A stretch of 64,000 bases of DNA from Actinoplanes flavus (GTDB lineage Bacteria > Actinomycetota > Actinomycetes > Mycobacteriales > Micromonosporaceae), in contig NZ_JAGFNS010000007.1 of assembly GCF_017592555.1 (NCBI RefSeq), positions 146,391 through 210,390 on the forward strand. Reading direction: 5' to 3'. The notes beneath the pieces are model-generated. The model saw only the letters and a program-made list of their open reading frames with translations. It ran no database searches and was not told the DNA's origin. This document shows positions 33,766 to 42,628 of the stretch, one piece after another (the stretch's first letter is position 1; each line of letters opens with the position of its first letter). Made by a program: the position numbers and the translations under genes.

Positions 33766-34992
33766 GTGGACGAGCTGCCGATCGGCCGCCGCGTCGCCTA
33801 CTGGCGGGGCCGACGCAAAATGTCCCAGCAGGTCTTCGCGGACCGGTTGGGCAAATCGAAGAGCTGGGTCGACAAGGTGGAACGCGGGGTTCGCCGGCTC
33901 GACAAGTTCTCAGTCGTGTACGACATCGCCGACGTGCTCCAGGTCGACGTCCAGCTGTTGCTGGGCAAAGAGGTGGAGCGCAAGCCGGAGACCCAGAACT
34001 GCATAGACCAGGTCGAGGTCGAGGAGATCCGCGCCGCTCTCGAGCGGTACGACCAGATGAGCGCGTTCTTCCAGGCGGTGCCACATTCACCGCCGCTACC
34101 GGAGATGCGCAAGGCCGTCAGCCACGCCTGGCTGACCTATCAGCACGCCAAGTACGGGGTCCTGGCGCGCGCCCTGCCCAAGCTGCTCCGCGACGCCCAG
34201 GCGGCGGACAGCGCCCACGCCAACAGCGACGATGCGTCGCAGGCCGCACACCTGCTCGGCCAGGTCTACCAGATCGCCTCGTCGGCGTTGCGCAAGGTCG
34301 GCGAACACGAACTGTCCTGGCTGGCCGCGGACCGTTCGATCGCCGTCTCCCAGCGGGCCGGTGACCAGTTGCTGGCCGGGCTGGCCAGTTACCGGGTCGG
34401 CAGCGCGCTGCTCGCGCTCGGCCGGGTCCGGCCGTCGCTCGAGGTCAACGTCAACATCGCCAACCGGCTGGCGCCCGGTCCGGAACGGCCACGTGCCGAG
34501 CAGCTCTCGGTGTACGGGATGCTGCTGCTCAACGGGGCCATGGCGGCCGCCCGGATCGGGGACAGCGCGACCGTCCGCGATCTGCTCTGCGGGGCCGACC
34601 AGGCGTCACTGGAGCTGGGTGGCGACTTCAACCACTACTGGACCAGCTTCGGGCCGACCAACGTGCAGCTGCACCGCTGCGCGACCGCGGTCGAGCTCGG
34701 GGACGGGAAGCTGGCGGTGGAGACGCATCTGAGCATGGACCAGAACGGGTTCCACGCCATGCTCCCGGAGCGGCGGGCACACCACTTCCTCGACATCGCG
34801 CGCGGTTACACACAGATCGGCGATGTGGAGAAGGCGGGCGAGATGCTGCTGGAGGGCGACCGGCTCGCCCCTTCCGAGATCCGGTGCCGGCCACTCGCCC
34901 ACGAAGTCCTTTCCGACGTGCTCCGGCGTACCCGGGGCGCGCCACCCGCTCCGATCGCGGAGCTGGCTGAACAGATGGGAGTCGGTGTATGA
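33766..34992 (+). CDS. XRE-family regulator with TPR-like C-terminal region
   Basis: 408 residues. N-terminal helix-turn-helix: VAYWRGRRKMSQQVFADRLGKSKSWVDKVERGVRRLDKFS. The ~300-residue remainder is alpha-helical with repeat-like pairs (AAHLLGQVYQIASSALRKVG; ADRSIAVSQRAGDQLLAGLASYRVGSALLALG), as in signal-binding TPR-type actinobacterial regulators. GTG 33766 follows GGGGAGG; an upstream in-frame extension is not conserved in character. Together with the flavoprotein gene 16 bp downstream it forms a recurrent actinobacterial regulator-flavoprotein pair (general knowledge). Confidence 0.85.
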   Translation: MDELPIGRRVAYWRGRRKMSQQVFADRLGKSKSWVDKVERGVRRLDKFSVVYDIADVLQVDVQLLLGKEVERKPETQNCIDQVEVEEIRAALERYDQMSAFFQAVPHSPPLPEMRKAVSHAWLTYQHAKYGVLARALPKLLRDAQAADSAHANSDDASQAAHLLGQVYQIASSALRKVGEHELSWLAADRSIAVSQRAGDQLLAGLASYRVGSALLALGRVRPSLEVNVNIANRLAPGPERPRAEQLSVYGMLLLNGAMAAARIGDSATVRDLLCGADQASLELGGDFNHYWTSFGPTNVQLHRCATAVELGDGKLAVETHLSMDQNGFHAMLPERRAHHFLDIARGYTQIGDVEKAGEMLLEGDRLAPSEIRCRPLAHEVLSDVLRRTRGAPPAPIAELAEQMGVGV

Positions 34993-35008
34993 GGTGGGTC
35001 TGCGAGTG

Positions 35009-35587
35009 ATGACGGGTAACCCCTCACCCGGTGTGCTGTACGTGCTGGTGTGCGGCTCACCGATGGCCCGGGACGTCGGGATTCTCGTCACCCTCGCCCA
35101 GAACGAGGGCTGGGACGTGTGCGTGATCACCACGCCGGACGGCCGTAAGTTCGTCGACGTGGCGGCGCTCCAGGCGCAGACCGGACATCCGGTTCGATCG
35201 GCGTACAAGAGCCCCGGCGACCCGGACACGTTGCCGCAGGCGGACGCGATGATCGTCGCGCCGGCCACGGTCAACACGGTCAACAAGTGGGCCGCCGGGA
35301 TCACCGACACGCTGGTGCTCGGCCTCCTCATCGAGGCGTACGGCTACGGCGTCCCGATCGCCGTGGTGCCGTACACCAACAAGGTCATGGCGCTGCACCC
35401 GGCGCTGCACGAGAGCCTCGCGAAACTTCGCGACTGGGGGGTGCACGTCCTCTACGGCGAGGACGTGTGCCGCCTCGGCGGCCCCGGGCAGACCGACCGG
35501 TTCCGGGGTCAGTTCCCCTGGCGGCGGGCCCTCCAGGCGGTCAGCAACCCGGTCGCCGCCCGAGTCGAGCCGGGGGCGGTCACCTAG
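35009..35587 (+). CDS. Flavoprotein-fold protein (PPCDC-like)
   Basis: 192 residues of the FMN-binding flavoprotein fold: VLYVLVCGSPMARDVGILVTLAQNEGWDVCVITTPDGRKFVD and ADAMIVAPATVNTVNKWAAGITDTLVLGLL, the latter equivalent to the PASANT region of phosphopantothenoylcysteine decarboxylases. Substrate unknown; likely acts with or under the XRE regulator encoded immediately upstream. ATG 35009 or GTG 35006; GAGGTGG lies nine to ten bases before. Confidence 0.82.
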   Translation: MTGNPSPGVLYVLVCGSPMARDVGILVTLAQNEGWDVCVITTPDGRKFVDVAALQAQTGHPVRSAYKSPGDPDTLPQADAMIVAPATVNTVNKWAAGITDTLVLGLLIEAYGYGVPIAVVPYTNKVMALHPALHESLAKLRDWGVHVLYGEDVCRLGGPGQTDRFRGQFPWRRALQAVSNPVAARVEPGAVT

Positions 35588-35606
35588 CGGTATAGGCTCA
35601 GCCCTC

Positions 35607-36446
35607 GTGACCGACTCAACCGTCCGGACCGTGGTGGACGCCCTCGACACGCGATACCCGCGGAGCTGGGCGGAGTCCTGGGACCGGGTCGGGCTGGTGC
35701 TCGGCGAGTTCGACCACCCCGTCGCTCGTGTCCTCTGCGTCGTCGACTGCGTGCCGGAGACCGTGGAGCAGGCCGTCGACCTCGGCGCCGACCTGATCGT
35801 GGCGCACCATCCGCTGTTCCTGAAGCCGGTGTCGTCGATCGCCCCGGACACGTTCAAGGGCCGCATCGTGCACCGGCTGATCCGTGCCGGCGTGGCGCTC
35901 TACACCGCGCACACCAACGCCGACGTGGCCAACCCCGGCGTCTCCGACGCCCTCGCCGCCCGTCTCGGCCTGACCGGCCTGCGCCCGTTGGCGCCCGCCG
36001 AGGGCGCGGCCGCCGGCGAGGGGCGCGGCCTGGGCCGGATCGGTGTGCTGCCCGAGCCGCTCACGCTGGTGGAGTTGACCCGGCTCGCGGCCGAGCGGCT
36101 GCCGGCCACCTCGGCCGGTGTGCGTTCCGCCGGCGACCCGGACCGCCCGATCCGTACGGTCGCCGTCTGCGGTGGCGCGGGCGACTCGTTCCTGCCGGAC
36201 GCGACCCGGGCCGGCGTCGACGCGTACCTCTGCGCGGACCTGCGGCATCATCCGGTGAGCGAGCATCTCGCGGCCGGTGGCCCGGCGCTGCTCGACGTCG
36301 CACACTGGGCGAGCGAGCGCCCGTGGCTCGACGACGTGGCGGCCTGGCTGCGCGAGGTCTTTCCCGTCGATGTGGTGGTGTCAGACGTGGACACCGACCC
36401 CTGGACCGTCCATGCGAACCGCGACGATTTGGAGATCCGCCCGTGA
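35607..36446 (+). CDS. Nif3-like dinuclear metal-centre protein
   Basis: 279 residues, Nif3/YbgI family. Metal ligands sit in LIVAHHPLFLKP and YTAHTNADVANPGVSDALA, and in the C-terminal YLCADLRHHPVSEHL and LLDVAHWASE. Function unclear in the family. GTG 35607. Its stop overlaps the next start (GTGA), making a three-gene operon with the coiled-coil zinc-ribbon protein and the RNase H/phosphatase, the same trio as Rv2230c-Rv2228c in M. tuberculosis. Confidence 0.92.
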   Translation: MTDSTVRTVVDALDTRYPRSWAESWDRVGLVLGEFDHPVARVLCVVDCVPETVEQAVDLGADLIVAHHPLFLKPVSSIAPDTFKGRIVHRLIRAGVALYTAHTNADVANPGVSDALAARLGLTGLRPLAPAEGAAAGEGRGLGRIGVLPEPLTLVELTRLAAERLPATSAGVRSAGDPDRPIRTVAVCGGAGDSFLPDATRAGVDAYLCADLRHHPVSEHLAAGGPALLDVAHWASERPWLDDVAAWLREVFPVDVVVSDVDTDPWTVHANRDDLEIRP

Positions 36447-37177
36447 AGGCCGCCCCGGAAGCCCAGCGCCGTCTGCTCGACCTGCAGGCCGTCGACACCA
36501 CCCTGGCCCAGCTCGCGCACCGGCGTAAGTCGCTGCCCGAGCTGGCCGAGATCGACGCGGTCGCGCGGGAGATCTCCGCGCTGGAGGACGAGCGGGTCCG
36601 CGCCCAGGTGGTCGTCGACGACCTGGACCGGGACATCGCCCGTCTGGAGAAGGACATCGACCAGGTCCGGCAGCGCAAGGACAAGGACCAGAAGCGGCTG
36701 GACGCGGGTGGTTCGCTGCGGGAGGTCGAGGGCCTCCAGCACGAGCTGACCACGCTGAACCGGCGGCAGTCCGAGCTGGAGGACGCCGAGCTGGAGCTGA
36801 TGGAGCAGCGGGAGACCGCGGAGGCCGTGCTCACCGAGGTGCAGGGCCGGCTGTCGGCCGCGGTGGGCCGGCGCACCGACGCCGAGCGCCGCCGTGACGA
36901 GGCGAACGTGGAGATCGCCAAGGAGCTGGAGTTCAAGACCCAGGCCCGGGTGCCGCTCGCCGCCGACCTGCCGTCCGACCTGGTCGCCCTGTACGACAAG
37001 ATCCGCACCGAGACCGGGATGGGCGCGGCCCTGGTGTACGCCGGGCGGTGCGGCGCCTGCCGGATCGAGCTGTACGGCGCCGACCTGAACCGGGTGAAGT
37101 CGGCTCCCAAGGACGACGTGGTCCGCTGTGAGGAGTGCCGCCGGATCATGGTGCGCACGTCGGAGTCCGGCCTGTGA
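36443..37177 (+). CDS. Coiled-coil zinc-ribbon protein (C4-type, DUF164)
   Basis: 244 residues: a long coiled coil (residues ~15-165; ISALEDERVRAQVVVDDLDR, RQSELEDAELELMEQRETAE) and a C-terminal zinc ribbon with two CxxC pairs (GRCGACRIE and VRCEECRRI). Some members help flagellar or RNA-related functions; the role is not settled. GTG 36443 overlaps the Nif3 stop, and its own stop overlaps the next gene start. Confidence 0.9.
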   Translation: MKAAPEAQRRLLDLQAVDTTLAQLAHRRKSLPELAEIDAVAREISALEDERVRAQVVVDDLDRDIARLEKDIDQVRQRKDKDQKRLDAGGSLREVEGLQHELTTLNRRQSELEDAELELMEQRETAEAVLTEVQGRLSAAVGRRTDAERRRDEANVEIAKELEFKTQARVPLAADLPSDLVALYDKIRTETGMGAALVYAGRCGACRIELYGADLNRVKSAPKDDVVRCEECRRIMVRTSESGL

Positions 37178-38274
37178 CCGGTCTGCGGGTGGTCGTCGAG
37201 GCCGATGGGGGTTCCCGTGGGAATCCGGGCCCGGCCGGGTACGGCGCGGTGGTCCGGGACGCCGGGACCGGCGAGGTCCTGGCCGAGCGGTACGCCTCAC
37301 TCGGTGTCACCACCAACAACGTGGCGGAGTACTCGGGCCTGATCGCGGGTCTCGCGGCGGCCGCCGAGCTGAACGCCGAGCGGGTCGCCGTCAAGATGGA
37401 CTCGAAGCTGGTCATCGAGCAGATGTCCGGCCGCTGGCAGATCAAGAACGCGGGTCTGCGCCCGCTCGCCGCCGAGGCCGCGGCACTGGTCGGCAGGTTC
37501 GCCGGGGTGACCTACGAGTGGATCCCGCGGGACCGCAACAAGGCGGCCGACGAGCTGGCCAACCGGGCGATGGACGAGGCGGCCGGCGCCCCGGTGAAGC
37601 AGGCCCCGGTCAAGGCGGGGGCGCCGAAGTCGTGGGCGCCGCCGGCCACCCTGGAGGACGCCACCCGGATCATCCTGGTCCGGCACGGCGCCACCCCGCT
37701 GACCGCGCAGGGCCGCTACTCGGGACGCGGGGACGTGCCGCTCACCGACGAGGGCGAGGCGCAGGCGATGGCCGCGGCCGGGCGGGTGGCGGGCATATCC
37801 CGCGACATCGCGGCGGTGCTGTCGTCACCCCTTTCCCGGTGTACGCGGACCGCTGAGCTGATCGCCGCCGAGGCCGGTGGTGTGCCGGTGACGGTGATGG
37901 ACGATCTGATCGAGTGCGATTTCGGCCAGTGGGAGGCGAAGACCTTCGCCGAGGTGCAGGAGCGGTGGCCGGACGAGATGGCCGCGTGGCTGGCGTCGAC
38001 GAGTGTGGCGCCGCCGGGCGGGGAGTCGTTCCAGGCGGTGGCCAAGCGGGTGCGTGGTGCTCTTGCCGCGGTGCTCAGCGCGTACCCCGGAAAGGTCGTC
38101 GTTCTTGTCTCTCATGTGTCGCCGATCAAGTTGATCCTGCGCGACGCGCTGGCGGCGGGGGATGCCTTCCTGCACCGGCTGTTTCTCGACGCGGCGGGTG
38201 TGTCGATGATGGACGTGTGGCCGGACGGGAACATCGCGGTCAGATCGGTCAACGAGACGGCCCATCTTCGCTGA
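37174..38274 (+). CDS. Bifunctional RNase H1 / histidine phosphatase
   Basis: 366 residues. Residues 1-~135 form RNase HI with the D-E-D-D site: Asp in EADGGSRGNPGPAGYG, Glu in VAEYSGLIAGL, Asp in VKMDSKLVIEQM, Asp in IPRDRNKAADELA. After an Ala/Pro/Lys linker, residues ~170-366 form a phosphoglycerate-mutase-like acid phosphatase (ILVRHGATPLTAQGRYSG; SPLSRCTRTAELI). The same fusion in M. tuberculosis (Rv2228c) cleaves RNA:DNA hybrids and has CobC-like phosphatase activity. GTG 37174 overlaps the upstream stop by four bases. Confidence 0.93.
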   Translation: MTGLRVVVEADGGSRGNPGPAGYGAVVRDAGTGEVLAERYASLGVTTNNVAEYSGLIAGLAAAAELNAERVAVKMDSKLVIEQMSGRWQIKNAGLRPLAAEAAALVGRFAGVTYEWIPRDRNKAADELANRAMDEAAGAPVKQAPVKAGAPKSWAPPATLEDATRIILVRHGATPLTAQGRYSGRGDVPLTDEGEAQAMAAAGRVAGISRDIAAVLSSPLSRCTRTAELIAAEAGGVPVTVMDDLIECDFGQWEAKTFAEVQERWPDEMAAWLASTSVAPPGGESFQAVAKRVRGALAAVLSAYPGKVVVLVSHVSPIKLILRDALAAGDAFLHRLFLDAAGVSMMDVWPDGNIAVRSVNETAHLR

Positions 38275-38318
38275 GCGGATATTGACCCTCGCAGGGCGGA
38301 CGTTTAGCTTCCTCGATT

Positions 38319-38331
38319 AGGAAACTTTCTT
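38319..38331 (+). promoter_or_regulatory. GAAA-C-TTTC dyad before the chitinase gene
   Basis: AGGAAACTTTCTT lies 24 bp before the chitinase start codon: a short dyad in a place suited to a repressor of chitinase expression. No classical 12-bp chitinase direct repeat is present. Confidence 0.35.
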
Positions 38332-38354
38332 CAACGTTTCGCCCTGGAGGGCTC

Positions 38355-39641
38355 ATGCGCGGTTTCACCCGCCGCCTCGTCGCCGGGGTGGCTGTAGCCT
38401 CGGCTGTCGTGGCCGCAGCACCCGCTCCCGCACAGGCACACTCGGACGACTCATATGCCAAGGTCGCGTACTTCACGCAGTGGGGTATCTACGGCCGTAA
38501 CTTCCAGCTCGCCGACGTGCAGAGCTCCGGTGCGGCGGCCCGGCTGACCCACCTCAACTACGCGTTCGGCCCGGTCACCGCGGACGGCGTCTGCGCCTCC
38601 GCCGACCCGTGGGCCGACTGGCAGACGCCGTTCTCCGCGGAGAACAGTGTGGACGGTGTCGCCGACGTGGCGGGCCAGCCGTTCGCCGGGAACCTCAACC
38701 AGATCGCCGAGATCAAGGCGAAGAACCCGAAACTCAAGGCGCTCATCTCGCTCGGCGGCTGGACCGGATCCCGGTACTTCTCCGACGCGGCCCTCACCGA
38801 CGCCTCCCGGAAGAAGCTGGTCAGCTCCTGCCTCGACCTGTGGATCAAGGGCAACCTGACCGGCCTGCCCGAGGGGGTGGCGGCCGGCGTCTTCGACGGC
38901 GTCGACCTGGACTGGGAGTGGCCCGGCTCGGCCGGCGAGGTGGGCAACGTCATCCGGCCCGAGGACAAGCGGAACTTCACCCTGCTGGCCGCGGAGTTCC
39001 GGGCCCAGCTCGACCGGCTGGGCCGGACCAACCGGAAGAAGTACCTGCTCACCGCGTTCGTGCCGGCCGCGCCCGCGAAGATCGCGGCCGGGTTCGAGGC
39101 CAACCGGATCTTCAAGTACCTGGACTTCGCCACCGTGCAGGGCTACGACTTCCACGGCACCTGGGAGCCGGTCACCAACCAGCAGTCGGCGCTGCGCGTA
39201 CCGGCCGGGGCGCCGGACAACCCGGACTTCTCGGCGGAGAACGCCATCAACGCCTGGATCGCCGGTGGGGCCCCGAAGCGCAAGCTGGTGCTCGGCGTGC
39301 CCTACTACTCGCAGGGCTGGACCGGGGTCACCGGCACCGGCAACGGCCTGTTCCAGCCGGCCGCCGGCCCGGCGCCGGGCGTCTTCGCCAACGGCGTCGA
39401 GGACTTCAAGACGGTCGAGAAGCTGCCCGCACAGGGCTTCACGGTGCACCGGGACCTGCGCAACGGTCACGCCTGGCTGTTCGACGGCACCACCTTCTGG
39501 ACGTACGACGACCCGGCGGTGATGGTGCAGAAGGCGCTCTACATCCGGGCCAAGGGCCTGGGCGGCGCGATGATGTGGTCGCTCGACGGTGACGACGAGA
39601 ACGCGTCGCTCACCAAGGCCATCTCGGCCGGACTGCGCTGA
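38355..39641 (+). CDS. Secreted GH18 chitinase
   Basis: 428 residues with a signal peptide (LVAGVAVASAVVAAAPAPAQA) and a single GH18 catalytic domain: THLNYAFGPV, LKALISLGGWTGSRYFSDA, and the catalytic FDGVDLDWEWPG (DxxDxDxE, Glu near residue 188), then GAMMWSLDGDDEN. Hydrolyses chitin to oligomers; product uptake genes are not adjacent. No chitin-binding module. ATG 38355 after GGAGGGCTC. Ends in a strong hairpin. Confidence 0.95.
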   Translation: MRGFTRRLVAGVAVASAVVAAAPAPAQAHSDDSYAKVAYFTQWGIYGRNFQLADVQSSGAAARLTHLNYAFGPVTADGVCASADPWADWQTPFSAENSVDGVADVAGQPFAGNLNQIAEIKAKNPKLKALISLGGWTGSRYFSDAALTDASRKKLVSSCLDLWIKGNLTGLPEGVAAGVFDGVDLDWEWPGSAGEVGNVIRPEDKRNFTLLAAEFRAQLDRLGRTNRKKYLLTAFVPAAPAKIAAGFEANRIFKYLDFATVQGYDFHGTWEPVTNQQSALRVPAGAPDNPDFSAENAINAWIAGGAPKRKLVLGVPYYSQGWTGVTGTGNGLFQPAAGPAPGVFANGVEDFKTVEKLPAQGFTVHRDLRNGHAWLFDGTTFWTYDDPAVMVQKALYIRAKGLGGAMMWSLDGDDENASLTKAISAGLR

Positions 39642-39647
39642 CGGACC

Positions 39648-39680
39648 CGAGGCGGTGCGCCCATTCGGCGCACCGCCTCG
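39648..39680 (+). terminator. 14-bp perfect hairpin after the chitinase gene
   Basis: CGAGGCGGTGCGCC, loop CATTC, exact complement, seven bases beyond the stop codon. No T-tract follows. Confidence 0.8.
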
Positions 39681-39769
39681 CCCGTTCGGCGCATAGGGGA
39701 TCGCCCGATCTTCCGATGCCTCGTTAGCGTGACGTAACGCACACGCAACGGAAGTGACAGAGGTGACCC

Positions 39770-39985
39770 ATGGCTGAGCCGGAACGTCCCCGAACCGATA
39801 GAAGTCCCTGGAACTGGCTGCTCCTGGTGCCGATCGTGGTGCCGCTGCTGACCTTCCTCTACAACCACGACGAGCCGCGTCTCGCCGGTTTCCCGCTCTT
39901 CTACTGGCTGCAACTGGCCTTCATCCTGCTCGGCGTCGGCACCACGACCCTCGTCTATCAGATGACGAAGCGGGGCCGGTCATGA
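39770..39985 (+). CDS. DUF3311 small membrane protein
   Basis: 71 residues with two membrane helices (WNWLLLVPIVVPLLTFLY and FYWLQLAFILLGVGTTTLVYQ) joined by a short loop (NHDEPRLAGFPL). This is the DUF3311 family, almost always encoded directly before a sodium:solute symporter and presumed to be its small subunit. Its stop overlaps the symporter start (ATGA). Confidence 0.92.
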   Translation: MAEPERPRTDRSPWNWLLLVPIVVPLLTFLYNHDEPRLAGFPLFYWLQLAFILLGVGTTTLVYQMTKRGRS

Positions 39986-41628
39986 GCGACCACATCACCG
40001 AGATCGTCATCTTCACGGTCCTGTTCCTGCTGGTCAGCGGGATGGGCTTCGTCGCCTCCCGATGGCGGGCGCCGCAGGACATGGCCCATCTCGACGAGTG
40101 GGGGCTGGGCGGCCGCAGCTTCGGCGGCTGGATCACCTGGTTCCTGGTCGGTGGCGACCTCTACACGGCGTACACCTTCGTGGCGGTGCCCGCGCTGATC
40201 TTCGGCGCCGGAGCGGCCGGCTTCTTCGCGGTGCCCTACACCGTGATCATCTACCCGCTGTTCTTCCTCATCCTGATCCGGCTCTGGTCGGTGTCGCACC
40301 GGCACGGCTTCGTGACACCGGCCGACTTCGTGCGCACCCGGTTCGGCTCGCCGACGCTGGCCCTGGTGGTCGCGATCACCGGGATCGTGGCGACCATGCC
40401 GTACATCGCCCTCCAGCTGATCGGCATCGAAGCGGTGCTCAAGACGATGGGCGTCACCGGTGACAGCGCCCTGGCCCGGCATCTGCCGATCATCATCGCG
40501 TTCGCGATCCTGGCCGCCTACACGTACCAGTCCGGGCTGCGGGCGCCCGCGCTGATCGCCTTCGTCAAGGACACGCTGATCTACATCGTGATCCTGGTGG
40601 CGGTGCTGTGGCTGCCCTACAAGCTGGGCGGCTGGAACGCCATCTTCGACGCCGCCGACGCGAAGTTCCAGGCGTCCCCGGCACCCAACGACGGCATCCT
40701 GCTCAACGCCAACAACCAGGTGCAGTACTTCACCCTGGCACTCGGCTCGGCGCTCGCGCTGTTCCTCTACCCGCACAGCATCACCGGTGTGCTGGCCAGC
40801 CGGAACCGGGACGTGATCAAGCGCAACATGTCCGCGCTCCCGGCCTACAGCCTGCTGCTCGGCCTGATCGCGCTGCTCGGCTACATGGCCGTCGCGGCCG
40901 GGGTGAAGCCGCTGCCCGGCGCCAAACCCGGCAGTGTGGACAGCAACACGGTCGTGCCGATCCTCTTCGACCAGCAGTTCCCGGCCTGGTTCACCGGCAT
41001 CGCGTTCGCCGCCATCGGCATCGGCGCGCTGGTCCCGGCGGCGATCATGTCGATCGCCGCGGCCAACCTGTTCACCCGCAACATCTACAAGGAATACCTG
41101 CGCAAGGACGCCACCCACGCGCAGGAGGCGAACGTCGCCAAGATCACCTCGCTGGTGGTGAAGATCGGGGCGGTGGCCTGCATCGTCTTCCTCGACCCGC
41201 AGTTCTCCATCGACCTCCAGCTGATCGGCGGCGTGATCATCCTGCAGACGGCGCCCGCCGTCGTCCTCGGCCTCTACACCCGGTGGCTGCACCGGGGCGC
41301 GCTGGTGGCGGGCTGGGCGGCCGGCATGGCGCTCGGATTCTGGATGCTCTGGCAGATCCCGAACGCGGCGACCGGGCGCAAGCACTTCGGCGGCTCGGCC
41401 TTCCCGCTGTCCGAATTCGGGTTCGACAGCACCCGGACGATCTACGTGGGCTTCGTGGCGGTGCTGGTCAATGCGCTGGTCGCGGTGCTCGTGACGCTCG
41501 CCCTGCGGGCCGCCAAGGTGGCCGAGGGGGTCGACGGCACCGTGCCCGGCGACTACCTCGCCGACGAGGGCGACCCCCGCATCGAACGGGAACGCGCCGG
41601 CACGATCGACAACATCTCGTCGACCTGA
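39982..41628 (+). CDS. Sodium:solute symporter (MctP-like monocarboxylate uptake)
   Basis: 548 residues, about 13 membrane helices, SSSF family. Visible landmarks: WGLGGRSFGGWITWFLVGGDLYTAYTF at the N-terminus, YPHSITGVLASRNRDVIKRNM in the middle. With a DUF3311 partner this matches the MctP/MctC branch that imports acetate, pyruvate and propionate. Coupled to the DUF3311 gene by a four-base overlap. No regulator is adjacent. Confidence 0.9.
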   Translation: MSDHITEIVIFTVLFLLVSGMGFVASRWRAPQDMAHLDEWGLGGRSFGGWITWFLVGGDLYTAYTFVAVPALIFGAGAAGFFAVPYTVIIYPLFFLILIRLWSVSHRHGFVTPADFVRTRFGSPTLALVVAITGIVATMPYIALQLIGIEAVLKTMGVTGDSALARHLPIIIAFAILAAYTYQSGLRAPALIAFVKDTLIYIVILVAVLWLPYKLGGWNAIFDAADAKFQASPAPNDGILLNANNQVQYFTLALGSALALFLYPHSITGVLASRNRDVIKRNMSALPAYSLLLGLIALLGYMAVAAGVKPLPGAKPGSVDSNTVVPILFDQQFPAWFTGIAFAAIGIGALVPAAIMSIAAANLFTRNIYKEYLRKDATHAQEANVAKITSLVVKIGAVACIVFLDPQFSIDLQLIGGVIILQTAPAVVLGLYTRWLHRGALVAGWAAGMALGFWMLWQIPNAATGRKHFGGSAFPLSEFGFDSTRTIYVGFVAVLVNALVAVLVTLALRAAKVAEGVDGTVPGDYLADEGDPRIERERAGTIDNISST

Positions 41629-41636
41629 CCCTTTCC

Positions 41637-42380
41637 CTATGCTCGCGGCAGTGGCAGATGCGGAACCGGAAAGTCCGATCGGTAGCTGAGCTCGCCGGCC
41701 TCGTCACCCCAGCGGTCGGCGAGGCCGGCGGCCCATTCCCGGTACGCCGTCCCGGCGGCCGGCCAGACAAGGACCGTCTCGTCGTCGCCGGCGACCACGG
41801 TCAAGGCGCCGTCCGTCTGCCGCAACTCCGCCCACACCCCGCCCCGCCCGTCCAGAAGAGTCACCACCGCGCCGGCCGGAAGCGACGCCGCGGCCGCGGC
41901 CAGCCCCACCGGCAGGGCCGTCCCGTCCGCGGCCGGGGCCACCGGGGAAGGCGGCACCCGGCGCGGCACCGGCCGCAGCCACAGATCCAGGACACCCGGC
42001 CGGTCCACGATCTCCAGCACCCCGGCCGCCACCCGCCAGCCGGCGCTCGGATCCGGCCCCGGGCAGCGTGCCGGCGGCGGCCCGAGCAGCTCCGTCACCT
42101 CATCGACGGCGGCCCGGAACCCGTCCCGCCGGGCCAGCACCGCCTCCGGCCCGGCCGCCTCGTCCCGCTCGGCCAGGCTCAGGTACAGCGCGGTCACCTC
42201 GGCGCCGAACAGGAACGCGCCCGCGTTGCCCGGGTCCGCGTCGAAACGGCAGCTCACCGTTCCCTCTGAGGGGGCACGCCACACCCAGCCGGCCGCCGTG
42301 ACCAGATCCGGCAGCTCGTCCGCCGACCAGCCCCAGCCGGTCCGGGCGAGCGCGGCCACGGTCCGCGCCAGAACGCTCAC
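41637..42380 (-). CDS. Hypothetical protein, possibly DUF6301-related
   Basis: About 247 residues. N-terminal TGWGWSADELPDLVTAAGWVW and later LGPPPARCPGPDPSAGWRVAAGVLEIVDRPGVLDLWL recall DUF6301-type proteins of unknown function; similarity is from memory and partial. Ala/Gly-rich. GTG 42380 follows GGGGG; an ATG at 42413 begins a Gly/Ala stretch without conserved character. Convergent with the symporter gene, with 8 bp between. It is the last chromosomal gene before the integrated element. Confidence 0.6.
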   Translation of the reverse strand: MSVLARTVAALARTGWGWSADELPDLVTAAGWVWRAPSEGTVSCRFDADPGNAGAFLFGAEVTALYLSLAERDEAAGPEAVLARRDGFRAAVDEVTELLGPPPARCPGPDPSAGWRVAAGVLEIVDRPGVLDLWLRPVPRRVPPSPVAPAADGTALPVGLAAAAASLPAGAVVTLLDGRGGVWAELRQTDGALTVVAGDDETVLVWPAAGTAYREWAAGLADRWGDEAGELSYRSDFPVPHLPLPRA

Positions 42381-42557
42381 CACGACCCCCGTTCCACCAG
42401 CACCGGCGGCCATTCTCGCGCATCAAGGTCACATAGTCGCGCGGCCGAGCATGCGAGCGGAATCTCAGCATTGGCCCGACTTGGCATAATTGTCCGATAG
42501 GGGCCGAATTCTAGCGGCGCGGTGCGCTCACGTCGTACCTCGGAGGGGTTTGATCGC

Positions 42558-42580
42558 GGTCTCGGCCGGGCCGAGAGACC
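42558..42580 (-). terminator. Hairpin: probable original rnpB terminator, now separated from rnpB
   Basis: GGTCTCGGC pairs with GCCGAGAGACC (2-nt bulge) immediately outside the left 32-bp repeat. Without the element it would lie just downstream of the rnpB 3' end. The remaining DNA between here and the gene ending at 41637 (start 42380) holds nothing else recognisable. Confidence 0.5.
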
Positions 42581-42587
42581 TGCCCGA

Positions 42588-42619
42588 AGGGCGGCGGACG
42601 AGTCGGCCTGTACGCCGGA
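42588..42619. repeat. Left attachment repeat (attL)
   Basis: 32 bp identical to 51049-51080, starting AGGGCGGCGGACGAGTCGGC. It starts 41 bp before the end of the integrase gene (stop 42629) and is only 10 bp from it. The flanking bases differ on both sides. Confidence 0.93.
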
Positions 42620-42628
42620 CGTTGTGCT

